The notes under the pieces: generated by a model
The model's input: the letters and a program-made list of their open reading frames with translations, nothing else
The model's database searches: none
Told to the model about the DNA's origin: nothing
Made by a program: the position numbers and the translations under genes
Shown: positions 13,036-25,270 of the stretch, piece by piece
Position numbering within the stretch: position 1 is the stretch's first letter
Layout: the number at the start of each line of letters is the position of its first letter
NCBI RefSeq assembly: GCF_045679555.1
Contig: NC_092091.1
Coordinates: 68,973,220 to 69,037,219, forward strand
Length of the DNA: 64,000 nt
Direction of reading: 5' to 3'
From: Salvelinus alpinus
Lineage: Eukaryota; Chordata; Actinopteri; Salmoniformes; Salmonidae

Positions 13036-14007
13036 ATTTCCCCCCTGTCACAAACTGCCTTAAATTGTGTAGAGCATATACAGAGCCCTCAGAAAGTATT
13101 CACACCCCTTGACTTATTCCACATATTGTTGTGTTACAGACAGAATTCAAAATGTATTAAATTGAGATTTGTCGTCACTGGCCTACACAAAATACCCCAT
13201 AATGTCAAGGTGGAATTATGTTTTTCGAACTGTTTACAAATTAATTAAAAATGAAAAGCTGAAATGGCTTAGTCAATAAGTATTCAACCCCTTTGTTATG
13301 GCAAGCCTTACTACGTTCAGGAGTAAACATGTGATTAACAAGTCACATAATACGTTTCATGAACTCACTCTGTGTGCAATAACAGTGTTTAACATGATTT
13401 TTGAATGACTACCTCATCTCTGTACCCCACACATACAATTATCTGTAAGATCCCTCAGTCGAACAGTGAATTCGAAACACAGATTCAACCACAAAAACTA
13501 GGGAGGTTTTCCAATGCCTCACAGAAATGGCACCTATTGGTAGATAGGTCAAAATAAAAAAAGCAGACATCGAACCATCCTTTGAGCATGATGAAGTCAT
13601 TAATTACACTTTGGATGGTGTATCAATACGCCCAGTCGCTACAAAAATACAGGCGTCCATCCTAACTCAGTTGCCGGAGAGGAAGGAAACCGCTCAGGGA
13701 TTTCACCATGAGGCCAATGGTGACTTTAAAAAAGTTTAATAGCTGCGATAGGAGAAAACTGAGGATGGATCAACAACATTGTAGTTATTCCACAATAATA
13801 ACCTAAATGACAGAGTGAAAAGAAGGAAGCCCGTACAGAATACATGCATCCTGTTGGCAACAAGGCACTAAAGTAAAACTGCAAAAAATGTGGCAAAGCA
13901 ATGAACTTTTTGTCCTGAATACACAGTGTAATGTTTGAGGAAAAGTCCATTACAACACATTACTGAGTACCACTCTCCATATTTAAAGCATAGTGGTGGC
14001 TGCATCA

Positions 14008-14138
14008 CTTACATTTTAGTCATTTAGCGGACACTCTTATCCAGAGTGGAAACATTTTCATACTGGTCAGCTGTGGGAATCGAACCCACAACCCTGGCGT
14101 TGCAAACACCATGCTCTACCAACTGAGCCAGACGTGAC
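14008..14138 (-). mobile_element. tRNA-like SINE nested in Tc1 copy 2
   Basis: On the minus strand GGCTCAGTTGGTAGAGC (A-box region), a stem-loop with loop TTTGCAA (anticodon-like TGC) and GTGGGTTCGATTCCCAC (perfect T-arm with B box) make a near-complete tRNA cloverleaf. CATCA occurs on both sides (14003-14007 and 14139-14143) as a 5-bp target duplication, and the Tc1 sequence resumes directly afterwards. Related copies lie at 46156-46283 and 61055-61190. It is not a functional tRNA gene because no acceptor stem pairs. Confidence 0.82.
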
Positions 14139-14143
14139 CATCA

Positions 14144-14400
14144 TGTTATGGCGATGCTTGGAATTGTTAAACACAAGCAAAATCCTAGAAGAAAACCTGG
14201 TTCAGTCTGGTTTCCAACAGACACTGGGAGATGAATTCATCTTTCAGCAGGACAATAACCTAAAACACAAGGCCAAATCTACACTGGAGTTGCTTACCAA
14301 GAAGACAGTGAATGTTCCGGAGTGGCCGAGTTACAGTTTGACTTAAATATGCTTGAACAATCTATGGAAAGACTTGAAAGTGGTTTTCTAGCAATGATCA
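14144..14400 (+). pseudogene. Tc1-like transposase fragment
   Basis: Readable blocks are DEFIFQQDNNLKHKAKS, corresponding to the second catalytic aspartate region of Tc1 transposases, and VNVPEWPSYSLT, corresponding to the segment before the third acidic residue. The glutamate-bearing motif reads as frame-broken remnants (AATATGCTTGAACAATCTATGG). The first half of the transposase is not readable in any frame. Long dead. Confidence 0.75.
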
Positions 14401-14474
14401 ACAACACATTTGACAGAGCTTGAAGAATTTAGGGAATAATAATGGGTAAAATGTTGTACAATCCAGGTGTGTAG

Positions 14475-14570
14475 AGCTCTTAGAGACTTACCCAGAAAGA
14501 CTCACAGCTCTTAGAGACTTACCCAGAAAGACTCACAGCTCTTAGAGACTTACCCAGAAAGACTCACAGC
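14475..14570. repeat. 31-bp tandem triplication inside Tc1 copy 2
   Basis: AGCTCTTAGAGACTTACCCA plus AGAAAGACTCAC is present at 14475, 14506 and 14537. By recollection this element family carries the segment once, so the triplication arose locally. Confidence 0.93.
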
Positions 14571-14865
14571 TGTATCACTTCCAAAGGTGATTCTAACATT
14601 TATTGACTCAGGGCGGTGAATACATATATTTTCAACAAATATGCTAACATATTTTTAAACACGTTTTCACTTTGTCATTATGGGGTATTGTGTGTAGATG
14701 GATGAGAAACAAAATCTATTTATTTCATTTTGAATTCAGGCTGGAACAAAATGTGGAATAAGTCAAGGTGTATGAATACTTTCTGAAGTTACCTACAGCA
14801 ATCTATAATAACCATCCATAACTCACGTGTGTGTGGTCTGGTCTCCAGACACTGAGTGTGTGTGT

Positions 14866-14960
14866 GAGGTGGGGGGAATCCTATCTCTAATAGGATTCTG
14901 GTAATAAAGCTGTGTGACCTGGATGCTCCACATGTTTAAACACACAGTGAAAGTGTATGT
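14866..14960 (+). repeat. direct repeat partner of 11554-11640
   Basis: GAGGTGGGGGGAATCCTAT, TTCTGGTAATAAAGCTGT and GGATGC.CCACATG blocks are shared with 11554-11640. This copy has an extra CTCTAATAGGA. Confidence 0.85.
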
Positions 14961-16141
14961 GTGTTTGTAAGTATGCATGTGTGTTCTCCTGGGGCGTGTC
15001 ACCATGTGCAGGTGTGCCTTACAAGCCACAGATGTAGCACTGATGACTCCTATTGAACCCATCCTATTTGTGACGCCCCTAATACTGCCTCCATCTTGGA
15101 CCAGGCCAATGCTGAACATGAAACAGTCCATCATCAACACATAATACCAATATATAGATTTTAGAACATCATGTGTTAAGGATGCCCTCCCCTCACCTGT
15201 CTTCCTTCTGGAGGCTTCTGGAGCGTCCCCCCCCCCAGTCCGTCCTCTCAGCCCCAGCCTGCCTTCCTGTGTTGCCCAGCCGCAGTAGGTGATGCCCAGA
15301 ATATGTAATATCTAACTCCTGAATAAAACATCTTTCATGGCCTGAATACTGATGTTATGGGGGGAGGGGGAGGGGGAGAGACAGAGAGCTGCTATATCTG
15401 CCTCCTATCAAACTGCCTAGTTTATTGTCCAGGCGTCATCACTCTCCAAAGACAGGGACGGGGAAATACAAAAGCTGAGATAGGAATGAATGAGTGATGA
15501 CTGGCTGTGACTGTGCTGTTAGCTCATAGAACTACACTCTCCTGTAACACTCAGCCTACAATCATTATGATGAGAGGATAGTTTAAAAAAAGCTCCTGAA
15601 TGCATTGCCTCTCGAGAGTCCCTTTCAACGGTCAGTCATTCACAAACACAGAGAGAACTTTAGAACGGTAGGCTAATTAGTGGAATTAGCTGTTCCCTAA
15701 TCAGTGTCCATGTCACCATTCATTGTCTCTCTCTAGGCATTAGTTGCCTAGCTACGGGGCGTTCTAACCCAAGGCAAAGGGAATAGGATTACCGGGAGTG
15801 GATCTGTGGATGTCATATATTAACCTCTATAATACTGATCCAGAGTCAGCACAGCGCTCTACCTGTTCTCTGTATCTGACAAGCTCAGTTCACTCAATAC
15901 CCTAATGGACTGGGCCTGTACTCACAAAGCGTTTCAGAGTACGAGTGCGGATCCAGGATCTAAGCTGACTTTTGGGACGTCTCCTGGTCTGACAAACAGC
16001 GCTGTAGCTCTGACGCTTTCCATAGGCGGATGCAGTGGATTGAGACGCAGCCCACGCAAAAAAACATCTCTCCAGCTAAACTGACAGATTCATTTTTATT
16101 ATGTTACTGAGGATGGACTCTAGTGGGTTTTAAACAGCATG
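14961..16141. other. non-coding stretch
   Basis: No gene or recognisable repeat apart from short C- and G-rich tracts (15223-15233, 15357-15378). Confidence 0.5.
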
Positions 16142-16434
16142 ATCCTTTACACAGGTGCACATTGTGTTGGGGACAATATTAGGCTGCTTCCAACGTTGTT
16201 TTGGAGAATTTGGCAGTACGTTCAACTGGCCTCACAACCGCAGACCATGTATAATCACGCCAGTCCAGGACCTCCACATCCGGCTTCTTCACCTGTTGGA
16301 TCGTCTGAAACCAGCCACCTGGACAGCTGATGAAACTGTGGGTTTGCACAACCAAAGAATTTCTGCACAAAAACTGTCAGAAACGTCTCAGGGAAGCTCA
16401 TCTGTGCACTCGTCAACAACCAAAGTACTTTGAG
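16142..16434 (+). pseudogene. Tc1-like transposase N-terminal fragment
   Basis: ACACAGGTGCACATTGTGTT is a typical 5' region, followed in frame by LQRCFGEFGSTFNWPHNRR, then VQDLHIRLLHLLDRL and TADETVGLHNQRISAQKLSE. This matches the bipartite paired-like helix-turn-helix DNA-binding domain of a fish Tc1 family, including the GRPR-like linker region (PHNRRP). Small indels and a stop at 16431 end the homology. No termini or DDE domain are seen, so only an internal piece remains. Confidence 0.75.
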
Positions 16435-17146
16435 CAAATACACTCCAAGAAATGGTACTGTAAGTAAAAATACTGTACATCCTGAGGGAAGGAAATTGGC
16501 AGGCAAAAATCCAGAGTAATAGAGGTACTTTGAAGAAGAAAATAAAGCGCAGATGAATGATGACTTGAATGATGAGAGGGTCCAGTGTACAGCACCACTT
16601 CTGCTGCACTGCAGAACTACATTTAAACTACCCTCACACACACGCACCAAGGAACGAACACACACCCACGCACCAAGGAACGAACACACACATTTATCGG
16701 CTAGTACATTCTAGGACAATTCAATTGACAAATCTACCAGTCTCCACTCCTAACAGAACAATATCCATGCATCCTTGGATCGTCGGGTGCTTTAGCCCAA
16801 GAGTATTCACTGAAGCTCAGTACAGGAAGTACAGACAGCACTGGAGATTCATAGCTACTCACCACCATCTCTCACTATAACAGTCTTTTCCCAAATCAAT
16901 ACAACCGCTGTAAAGGCATTTACTCCACCCATCAATAACTGAGTAATGGACTTTCACCAGTTGTGCAAATAAACAATATCTTCCTATGAACTCAGAAGAA
17001 AAACAAAATCAACCAGGAAATAGACCAAGATTGATGGGTGAGAAAGTGTTAGTCGTTGCGTAACGTCTCATTGATGAAGGTATATTGAGCTGGTTTCAGG
17101 AGCAATACATTTCTTCATGAGGCAGTTCTAGTGTAAGACTATTAGG
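16435..17146. other. non-coding stretch
   Basis: Contains a two-copy tandem of a 27-bp CACGCACCAAGGAACGAACA unit at 16640-16690. No gene recognised. Confidence 0.5.

Positions 17147-17148
<2 letters not shown>

Positions 17149-17238
<90 letters not shown>
17149..17238. repeat. (GT)n microsatellite
   Basis: 90 bases of uninterrupted GT. Confidence 0.98.
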
Positions 17239-17240
<2 letters not shown>

Positions 17241-17806
17241 GCTTATTAGGGCAGCGCTGAAGTGAGAATCCAGTCAGTGAAAGATGACTATAGAGATTGT
17301 GCTGTGTGTGTAGGTACATTGGGTGTTTGGGACTTGATCCTCTCAGCTACTGTTCTCTTCTTTGTTCCCCTGCCTACAGTATTTTGGCATGAGTCCTGCC
17401 TTTCCCACCATCTCCTTTTATTTCTCTCTCTCCATCTGTCTCCCTCCACACCTCTCGCACTATCCCTCCCTCCTCTCTTATCTCCCAGATGGATCGGTTC
17501 TCCCCTGCACTGCACTGCAGTATACAGGACTAGCAGCAGCAGAATGAGAAAGAGGAAGGAGAGGCAGAGCAGATGACTCACCCTCTCCTCTCACAATCTG
17601 TGGCCCTACAGGCCCCTAGGCAGGCTGCAGCCACATCCAGGGAGTCCAACGCAGCTGCTGCTGCCCCATACACACACAACACTACTAAATCCGCCATCAC
17701 AATGGACGCACACATAAACATGTATAGACCAAGCGCACAGCACACACAACACTACTAAATCCATCACAATGGATGCACCATTCCTGAAGTAGACATATCC
17801 TAACGC
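17239..17806. other. non-coding stretch with CT-rich patch
   Basis: No gene is seen. 17400-17500 is CT-rich, and CACACAACACTACTAAATCC is duplicated at 17674 and 17743. Confidence 0.5.
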
Positions 17807-17940
17807 CTCTCCCCACAACACCTCTCTCTCCTCAACACCGCTCTCCCCACAACACCTCTCTCTCCTCAACACCGCTCTCCCCACAACACCTCTCTCTCCT
17901 CAACACCACTCTCCCCACAACACCTCTCTCTCCTCAACAC
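17807..17940. repeat. 34-bp minisatellite, four copies
   Basis: CTCTCCCCACAACACCTCTC starts at 17807, 17841, 17875 and 17909; the last copy is missing its final bases. Confidence 0.95.
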
Positions 17941-19089
17941 AAAGACACCAACTACATCCATCCCAAAGCCACCCTGCTAAATGTTATACGTTGCTGCATT
18001 ACTATGGTCAGGTGGATTATACCGTGGTCCTGAATACATACTAAATATTACACATGAATTCGCTACAAAACATGATTTCCGTTGCTTAAAAAACATAATG
18101 TTCTGACATTATTCCATGAGAATAAAATGCCAGAAGGTATCCAACGGCAACCTGGGAATCCACAGCTACATCTTACTGAGCTGAAGGGGATTCCCATGTA
18201 CTGAGTGACTCTGGTCTGCAGTGCTAGAGGCAGCCTTTGGACTGTTCTAATGATGCGTGTCCTCCAGACACTGTTGATGTACATGGTGTTGGACCCTCTT
18301 CCAACTCGGCACAGACACAGCAAACACACACAGGCTGAATATGATTGTGTTTGTTTGTGTGTGCTCTTGCTGCAGTGACTGCTTGCTATTACAGTGGGTG
18401 GATTCTCTCCCTCTCCAATAAGCCATGGAAAGGGGATTTTCAAGTGAACAAAAGTAAAGAGCAGTCGCGGATGTCTTGTCTCGCTGGCCTCTTGGAGACG
18501 GGCCCTTTATATTCTAATCAGACGGCACCAAATGTTCTGGAAACACCAGCCTGAGAGGCTGAGAGGAAGACGCAACAGCTGCTACAGAATCACAATGTCA
18601 GAGACTTTATCAGTGTGCCCTCGGCTCAGGGTGGCGTCTAACTGTAACCATAACATTCAACACTGGCAGACGTTTGATACTGGCAGTTAAACAGGTCAAA
18701 GGTAGAACATCAGTACTTTGTTACAGTAAATCAAATACAAAAGGAAATAATCATTAAATTACATTCATCAATGCCTTTGTCATCTCTCACATCTATGGTA
18801 AACAGCTCTCAGATTCATCTTCTTCCTTTAAATAACCACTTTACACCAATCAGCAAACGATCAATGACACTACCAATCTTCTGATTGGCAGGGAAATGTG
18901 AGTGACAGGAGGCAGAGCAAATGCCTTTAAGGGACACCTGTCACAATGCCACACGTTGTAAGTGCTGCAATAGTCTATGTGCCGGGGGGCTAGGGTCAGT
19001 CTGTTATATCTGGTGGAATTCTCCTGTCTTATCTGGTGTCTGTGTGAATTTAAGTATGATCCCTCTAATTCTCTCTCCGTCCCTTCCCA
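17941..19089. other. non-coding stretch
   Basis: No gene, RNA or repeat family recognised. The minus-strand frame at 18063-18443 has no motif that I can place. Confidence 0.45.
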
Positions 19090-19626
19090 GCAGGACCATG
19101 CCCCAGTCCACCTGCTGCTGCTCCAGTTTCAACTGTTCTGCCTGTGGCGATAGAACCCTGAACTGTTCACCGGACGCACTACCTTGTCCTGCACCTGCCG
19201 TTTTCGACTCGCTCTCTACCCCACCTGCTGTCTTGACCTCTGAATGCTCGGCTATGAAAAACATACTGACATTTACTCCGGAGGTATTGACCTGTTGCAC
19301 CCTCTACAACCAGTGTGATTATTATTTGACCCTGCTGGTCATCTATGAATGTTTGAACATCTTGAAGAACAATCTGGCCTTAATGGGCATGTGCTCTTAG
19401 AATCTCCACCCGGCACAGCCAGAAGAGGACTGGCCACCCCTCATTGCCTGGTTCCTCTCTAGGTTTCTTCCTAGGTTCTGGCCTTTCTAGGGAGTTTTTC
19501 ATAGCCACGGTGCTTCCACATCTGCATTGCTTGCTGTTTGGGGTTTTAGGCTGGGTTTCTGTACAGCACTTTGAGATATCAGCTGATGTAAGAAGGGCTA
19601 TATAAATACATTTGATTGGCTGATTG
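19090..19626 (+). repeat. dispersed salmonid repeat (family A, longer copy)
   Basis: Recognised by CTGCTGCTGCTCCAGTTTCA, CTGAACTGTTCACCGGACG, GACATTTACTCC and the shared 3' part with 11765-11954 (GGCACAGCCAGAAGAGGACT ... GGGCTATATAAATACATTTG). The open frame running through it (to 19400, rich in Cys and Ser) is not a gene: the same sequence is a dispersed repeat in salmonids by recollection. A retroposon-like 3' tail suggests a LINE-mobilised element. Confidence 0.75.
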
Positions 19627-21621
<1,995 letters not shown>

Positions 21622-22035
21622 CAGGGGTTCCCAAACTGTTTCACTCGGGGCTCCCCTTACAGCATTGGGGAACATCCAACACGCGCCACATCTATTTCTA
21701 TGGGTGCAAGCACTGTTCATGACACAAACTGTTCACACTCCTCTTGGTGGTGGAGAGAATTTTGCAAGTTTAAAGCACATTTTCTTGCAGTTCTATACAT
21801 TTGCCATGTCTAATGTGTATTCATGTGATATTTGAGTGACTAAAAAATTACAACAATATGTATGAGCTAAAAACCTAACTAAAAAAAACATTAGCTGACA
21901 TTGCCTACTTGATCTGGACATTTCTGACAAGTTATAAATAGCTCTCTAAGTAATGAAATGACTGACATGACAAGAGAAACTGATGATGCACTACCCAATT
22001 TAGAAATTGCACTTTGTGCATTCTACTATTCTACT
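21622..22035 (+). mobile_element. hAT-like terminal region, non-coding
   Basis: Begins CAGGGGTTCCCAAACTGTTT, a typical end of the fish hAT family whose other copy ends near 63172 in this window. It continues with TTGCAGTTCTATACATTTG, GTGATATTTGAGTGACTAAA and GTGCATTCTACTATTCTACT, which I recall from that family's non-coding flank. It has no transposase. It passes without a break into the 35-bp array that follows. Confidence 0.7.
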
Positions 22036-22610
22036 AGCCTAGTTCATGTGTTTGCCTCATAACAAACGTTAGCCTAGTTCATGTGTTTGCTCCATAACAA
22101 ACGTTAGCCTAGTTCATGTGTTTGCTCCATAACAAACGTTAGCCTAGATCATGTGTTTGCTCCATAACAAACGTTAGCCTAGTTCATGTGTTTGCTCCAT
22201 AACAAACGTTAGCCTAGATCATGTGTTTGCTCCATAACAAACGTTAGCCTAGTTCATGTGTTTGCCCCATAACAAACGTTAGCCTAGTTCATGTGTTTGC
22301 CCCATAACAAACGTTAGCCTAGTTCATGTGTTTGCTCCATAACAAACGTTAGCCTAGTTCATGTGTTTGCCCCATAACAAACGTTAGCCTAGTTCATGTG
22401 TTTGCCCCATAACAAACGTTAGCCTAGTTCATGTGTTTGCCCCATAACAAACGTTAGCCTAGTTCATGTGTTTGCTCCATAACAAACGTTAGCCTAGTTC
22501 ATGTGTTTGCCCCATAACAAACGTTAGCCTAGATCATGTGTTTGCCCCATAACAAACGTTAGCCTAGATCATGTGTTTGCTCCATAACAAACGTTAGCCT
22601 AGATCATGTG
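22036..22610. repeat. 35-bp minisatellite, 16 copies
   Basis: AGCCTAGTTCATGTGTTTGC plus .CCATAACAAACGTT starts at 22036 and recurs exactly every 35 bases to 22596. Variants are GTTC/GATC and CTCC/CCCC. The array begins inside hAT-like terminal sequence. Confidence 0.97.
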
Positions 22611-23679
22611 GGTAGCTGTGGATCAGCAGTAGTCTATGACGTGTGAGAGTCAATCATGCCATGGCTAACATTTAGTATGGGGCCTCTCATCCTACCATGG
22701 GAATATACGCCTGGAATTTGGAGAGCATCTGTTCTCCTCCACACTAACTGATGCTTCTGACTCACAGCGCTCTTTCTCTGTCCCTCTCTCCTGTTCTTTC
22801 TCTCCATTTCCTTCTTTCTCTTTCACTAAGGGCAAAGTTGACGGATGGCGTAACACACACACACACTTTCCTGTATAAATACTCTAAATAACACAACCAA
22901 TTTGGAGAAAAACCATCCTAGGCGTGAGTCATCCTAATTGCTTCCCAAATCAAAGACGTAATACAGCCATGTTTCCCAGTGAGCCGGAGAGACTATTTCT
23001 CATTGCACCTTATTAAACGTCTCTAGAAAAATGTCTCATTGCAACTTATAAAGCTTCTCTAGGAAGAGACCATGGATGGATTCATGTCCAGTGAAGGGAT
23101 GGAGGGAGACGTGGTTGCTTTAACCTTCATGCCCCGTGCTTCCCTCTCCTCTCTCACCAATATTAAATGGACTGCATTGCAGTTGCCCTTGTACAGTGCG
23201 TGCGAGAGAGATTGTGTAAGAGAGTGAACAGCGTGTGTGTGTGTGTGTGTACACAACTGTTTAAGTGTGTGTACTAAATCCCTCAGTGAAACCAGCAGCT
23301 TTTTATGGCCCGTTGTTCCCCACAGAGCCCTGGCCCATAAAGCCTGAGTGAAGAAGGGATAATGCACAGCGTGCAGGAGGGAAATGGAACATAAAATATA
23401 CACCGCAAAGCATCTGCTACATAATCACACAGGCAAGGCAGGGTCTGATGGGTAATTAGCCATTAGCATTAGCTCTGGTCAATGTCGGGTCAGTTAAGAT
23501 TCCCGGGACATCCAGTACAATAATGTTCTGGATCATTGCAGCTGTTAGAACTGATTTCAGATCAGGTCACTGGACCAAAGCCACAAAAGGTGACCCTGGA
23601 TCAGATGTAAACCTTCAAAGGAACAATATACACTTTTGACCTTTTAGAGATTGATGCTTTGTATTAAAAACATCTACCA
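22611..23679. other. non-coding stretch
   Basis: No gene is seen. A two-fold near-repeat (TTCTCATTGCACCTTATTAAA / GTCTCATTGCAACTTATAAAG) lies at 22998-23055, and short (TG)n at 23232-23250. Confidence 0.5.
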
Positions 23680-24845
23680 AATCAAATGACATCTTATTGG
23701 TCACATACACATGGTTAGCAGATGTTATGCAAGTGTAGCGAAATGCTTCTAGTTCTGACAGTGCAGTAATAACTAACAAGTAATCTAACAATTCCACAAC
23801 AACTACCTAATACACACAAATCTAAAGGGGTGAATGAGAATATTTACATATAAATATATGGATGAGCGATGGCCGAGCAGCATAGGTAAGGTGCAATAGA
23901 CGGTATAAAATACAGTATATACATATGATATGAGTAATGTAAGATATGTAAACATTATAAAAATGGCATTATTTAAAGTGACTAGTGATTCATTTATTAA
24001 AGTGGCCAGTGATTGGGTCTCAATGTAGGCAGCAGCTTCTGAGTTAGTGATTGCTGTTTAGCAGTCTGATGGCCTTGAGATAGAAGCTGTTTTTTCAGTC
24101 TCTCGGTCCCAGCTTTGATGCACCTGGACTGACCTCGCCTTCTGGATGGTAGCGGCATGAACAGGCAGTGGCTCGGGTGGCGGTTGTCCTTGATGATCTT
24201 TTTGGCCTTCCTGTGACATTGGGGGTAGCTGTAGCTGGAGGGCAGGTAGTTTGCCCCTGGTGATGCGTTGTCCAGACCGCACCACCCTCTGGAGGGCCTT
24301 ACGGTTGAGGGAGGAGCAGATGCCGTAACAGGCTGTTATGCAGCCTGACAGGATGTTCTCGATTGTGCATCTGTAAAAGTTTGTCAGGGTTTTGGGTGAC
24401 AAGCCACATTTCTTCAGCCTCCTGAGGTTGAAGAGGCGCTGCTGCTCCTTCTTCACCATGCTGTCTGTGTGCGTGGATCATTTCAGTTTTTCTGTGATGT
24501 GTACGCCCAGAAACTTAAAACTTTCCACCTTCTCCACTGCTGTCCCTTCGATGTGGATAGGGGGGTGGTCCCTCTGCTGTTTCCTGAAGTCCACAATCAT
24601 CTCCTTTGTTTTGTTGACGTTGAGTGAGGTTGTTTTCATGACACCACACACCGATTGCCCTCACCTCCTCCCTGTAGCCGTCTCGTCGTTGTTGGTGATC
24701 AAGCCCACTGCTGTTGTGTCGTCTGCAAACTTGATGATTGAGTTGGAGGCGTGCATGGCCACGCAGTCGTGGGTGAACAGGGAGTACAGGAGGGGGGCTG
24801 AGCACGCACCCTTGAGGGGTCCCAGTGTTGAGGGTCAGCCAAGTG
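23680..24845 (-). mobile_element. LINE 3' end (CR1/L2/Rex-like), minus strand
   Basis: Read on the minus strand: a reverse-transcriptase C-terminal region (24845 to about 24058), then a 3' UTR ending near 23680 with a TCATTTGATTTGGT tail. The UTR contains the GTGACCAATAAGATG terminus shared with the fragment at 1393-1435. It is a different subfamily from the plus-strand LINE at 8425 but clearly related in protein sequence. The 5' truncation is at about 24845, where unrelated sequence begins. Confidence 0.87.
24058..24845 (-). pseudogene. LINE reverse transcriptase fragment, frameshifted
   Basis: Minus-strand blocks in order: NTGTPQGCVLSP (RT motif upstream of the active site), then remnants around HTHDCVAMHAS/NSIIKFADDT (the FADD active-site region can be read in the third frame near 24740), NKTKEMIVDF-like, LKVSGRTHHRKTE-like, and RRLKKCGLSPKTLTNFYRCT with NILSGCITACYG (24459-24300). 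The frame is split by several indels; the 133-codon piece 24058-24459 is the longest intact part. Non-functional. Confidence 0.82.
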
Positions 24846-24996
24846 GAAACCCCACCCATAAGCCCCTCCCCCCTCCTTAGGCCTGTTCATCCACCCATCT
24901 TCCCCACTGATCTCCTCTGTCAGGGGACAGGCATAACATTTGCTCTCAGATTAATAGAGGGAGCCCTGCTGTCACTGCATGGGAGACTGAGTGCAG

Positions 24997-25032
<36 letters not shown>

Positions 25033-25053
25033 GTGTGTGCTGCTGCTGTGCCT
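24846..25053. other. non-coding stretch with (TG)n
   Basis: (TG)n at 24999-25028. No gene. Confidence 0.6.
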
Positions 25054-25250
25054 GCTGGGGTGTGTGTACACGCATGTAGTGCCCTCTGCTGTAGGGACCA
25101 ATGATGGTATGACTACTGTACATCTGTATGTCTATGGTCACACAGCACACAGAGCTCCTACTATACCTCCTGGGGTTTATACACTCATATAGGCCCTCTG
25201 CTGTAGGGACCAATGATGTATGACTACTGTACATCTGTATGTCTATGGTG
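25054..25250. repeat. 112-bp tandem duplication
   Basis: GCCCTCTGCTGTAGGGACCA through CATCTGTATGTCTATGGT is present at 25081-25138 and 25193-25249; the upstream CTGGGGT.TATACAC.CAT blocks match as well. A (CA)n run follows at 25251-25270. Confidence 0.93.
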
Positions 25251-25270
25251 ACACACACACACACACACAC

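Larger units (their letters stand above)
13081..14793 (+). mobile_element. Tc1-like transposon 2, old and interrupted
   Basis: Flanked by TA (13079-13080 and 14794-14795). The left end CAGAGCCCTCAGAAAGTATTC is matched by TATGAATACTTTCTGA near the right end, although the last bases have decayed. Extra inverted blocks (AATACCCCATAATGTCA at 13190 and TTGTCATTATGGGGTATTG at 14673) show the long-TIR arrangement. A tRNA-related SINE is inserted at 14008-14138. Confidence 0.88.

Noticed and set aside
14066..14138. Possible functional tRNA-Ala gene
   Set aside because: It has a T-arm and D-arm but no acceptor stem, and it is the head of a SINE nested in a transposon with a target duplication.
18921..19400. 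159-codon Cys/Ser-rich frame
   Set aside because: Overlaps a dispersed repeat also present elsewhere in the window; no domain.
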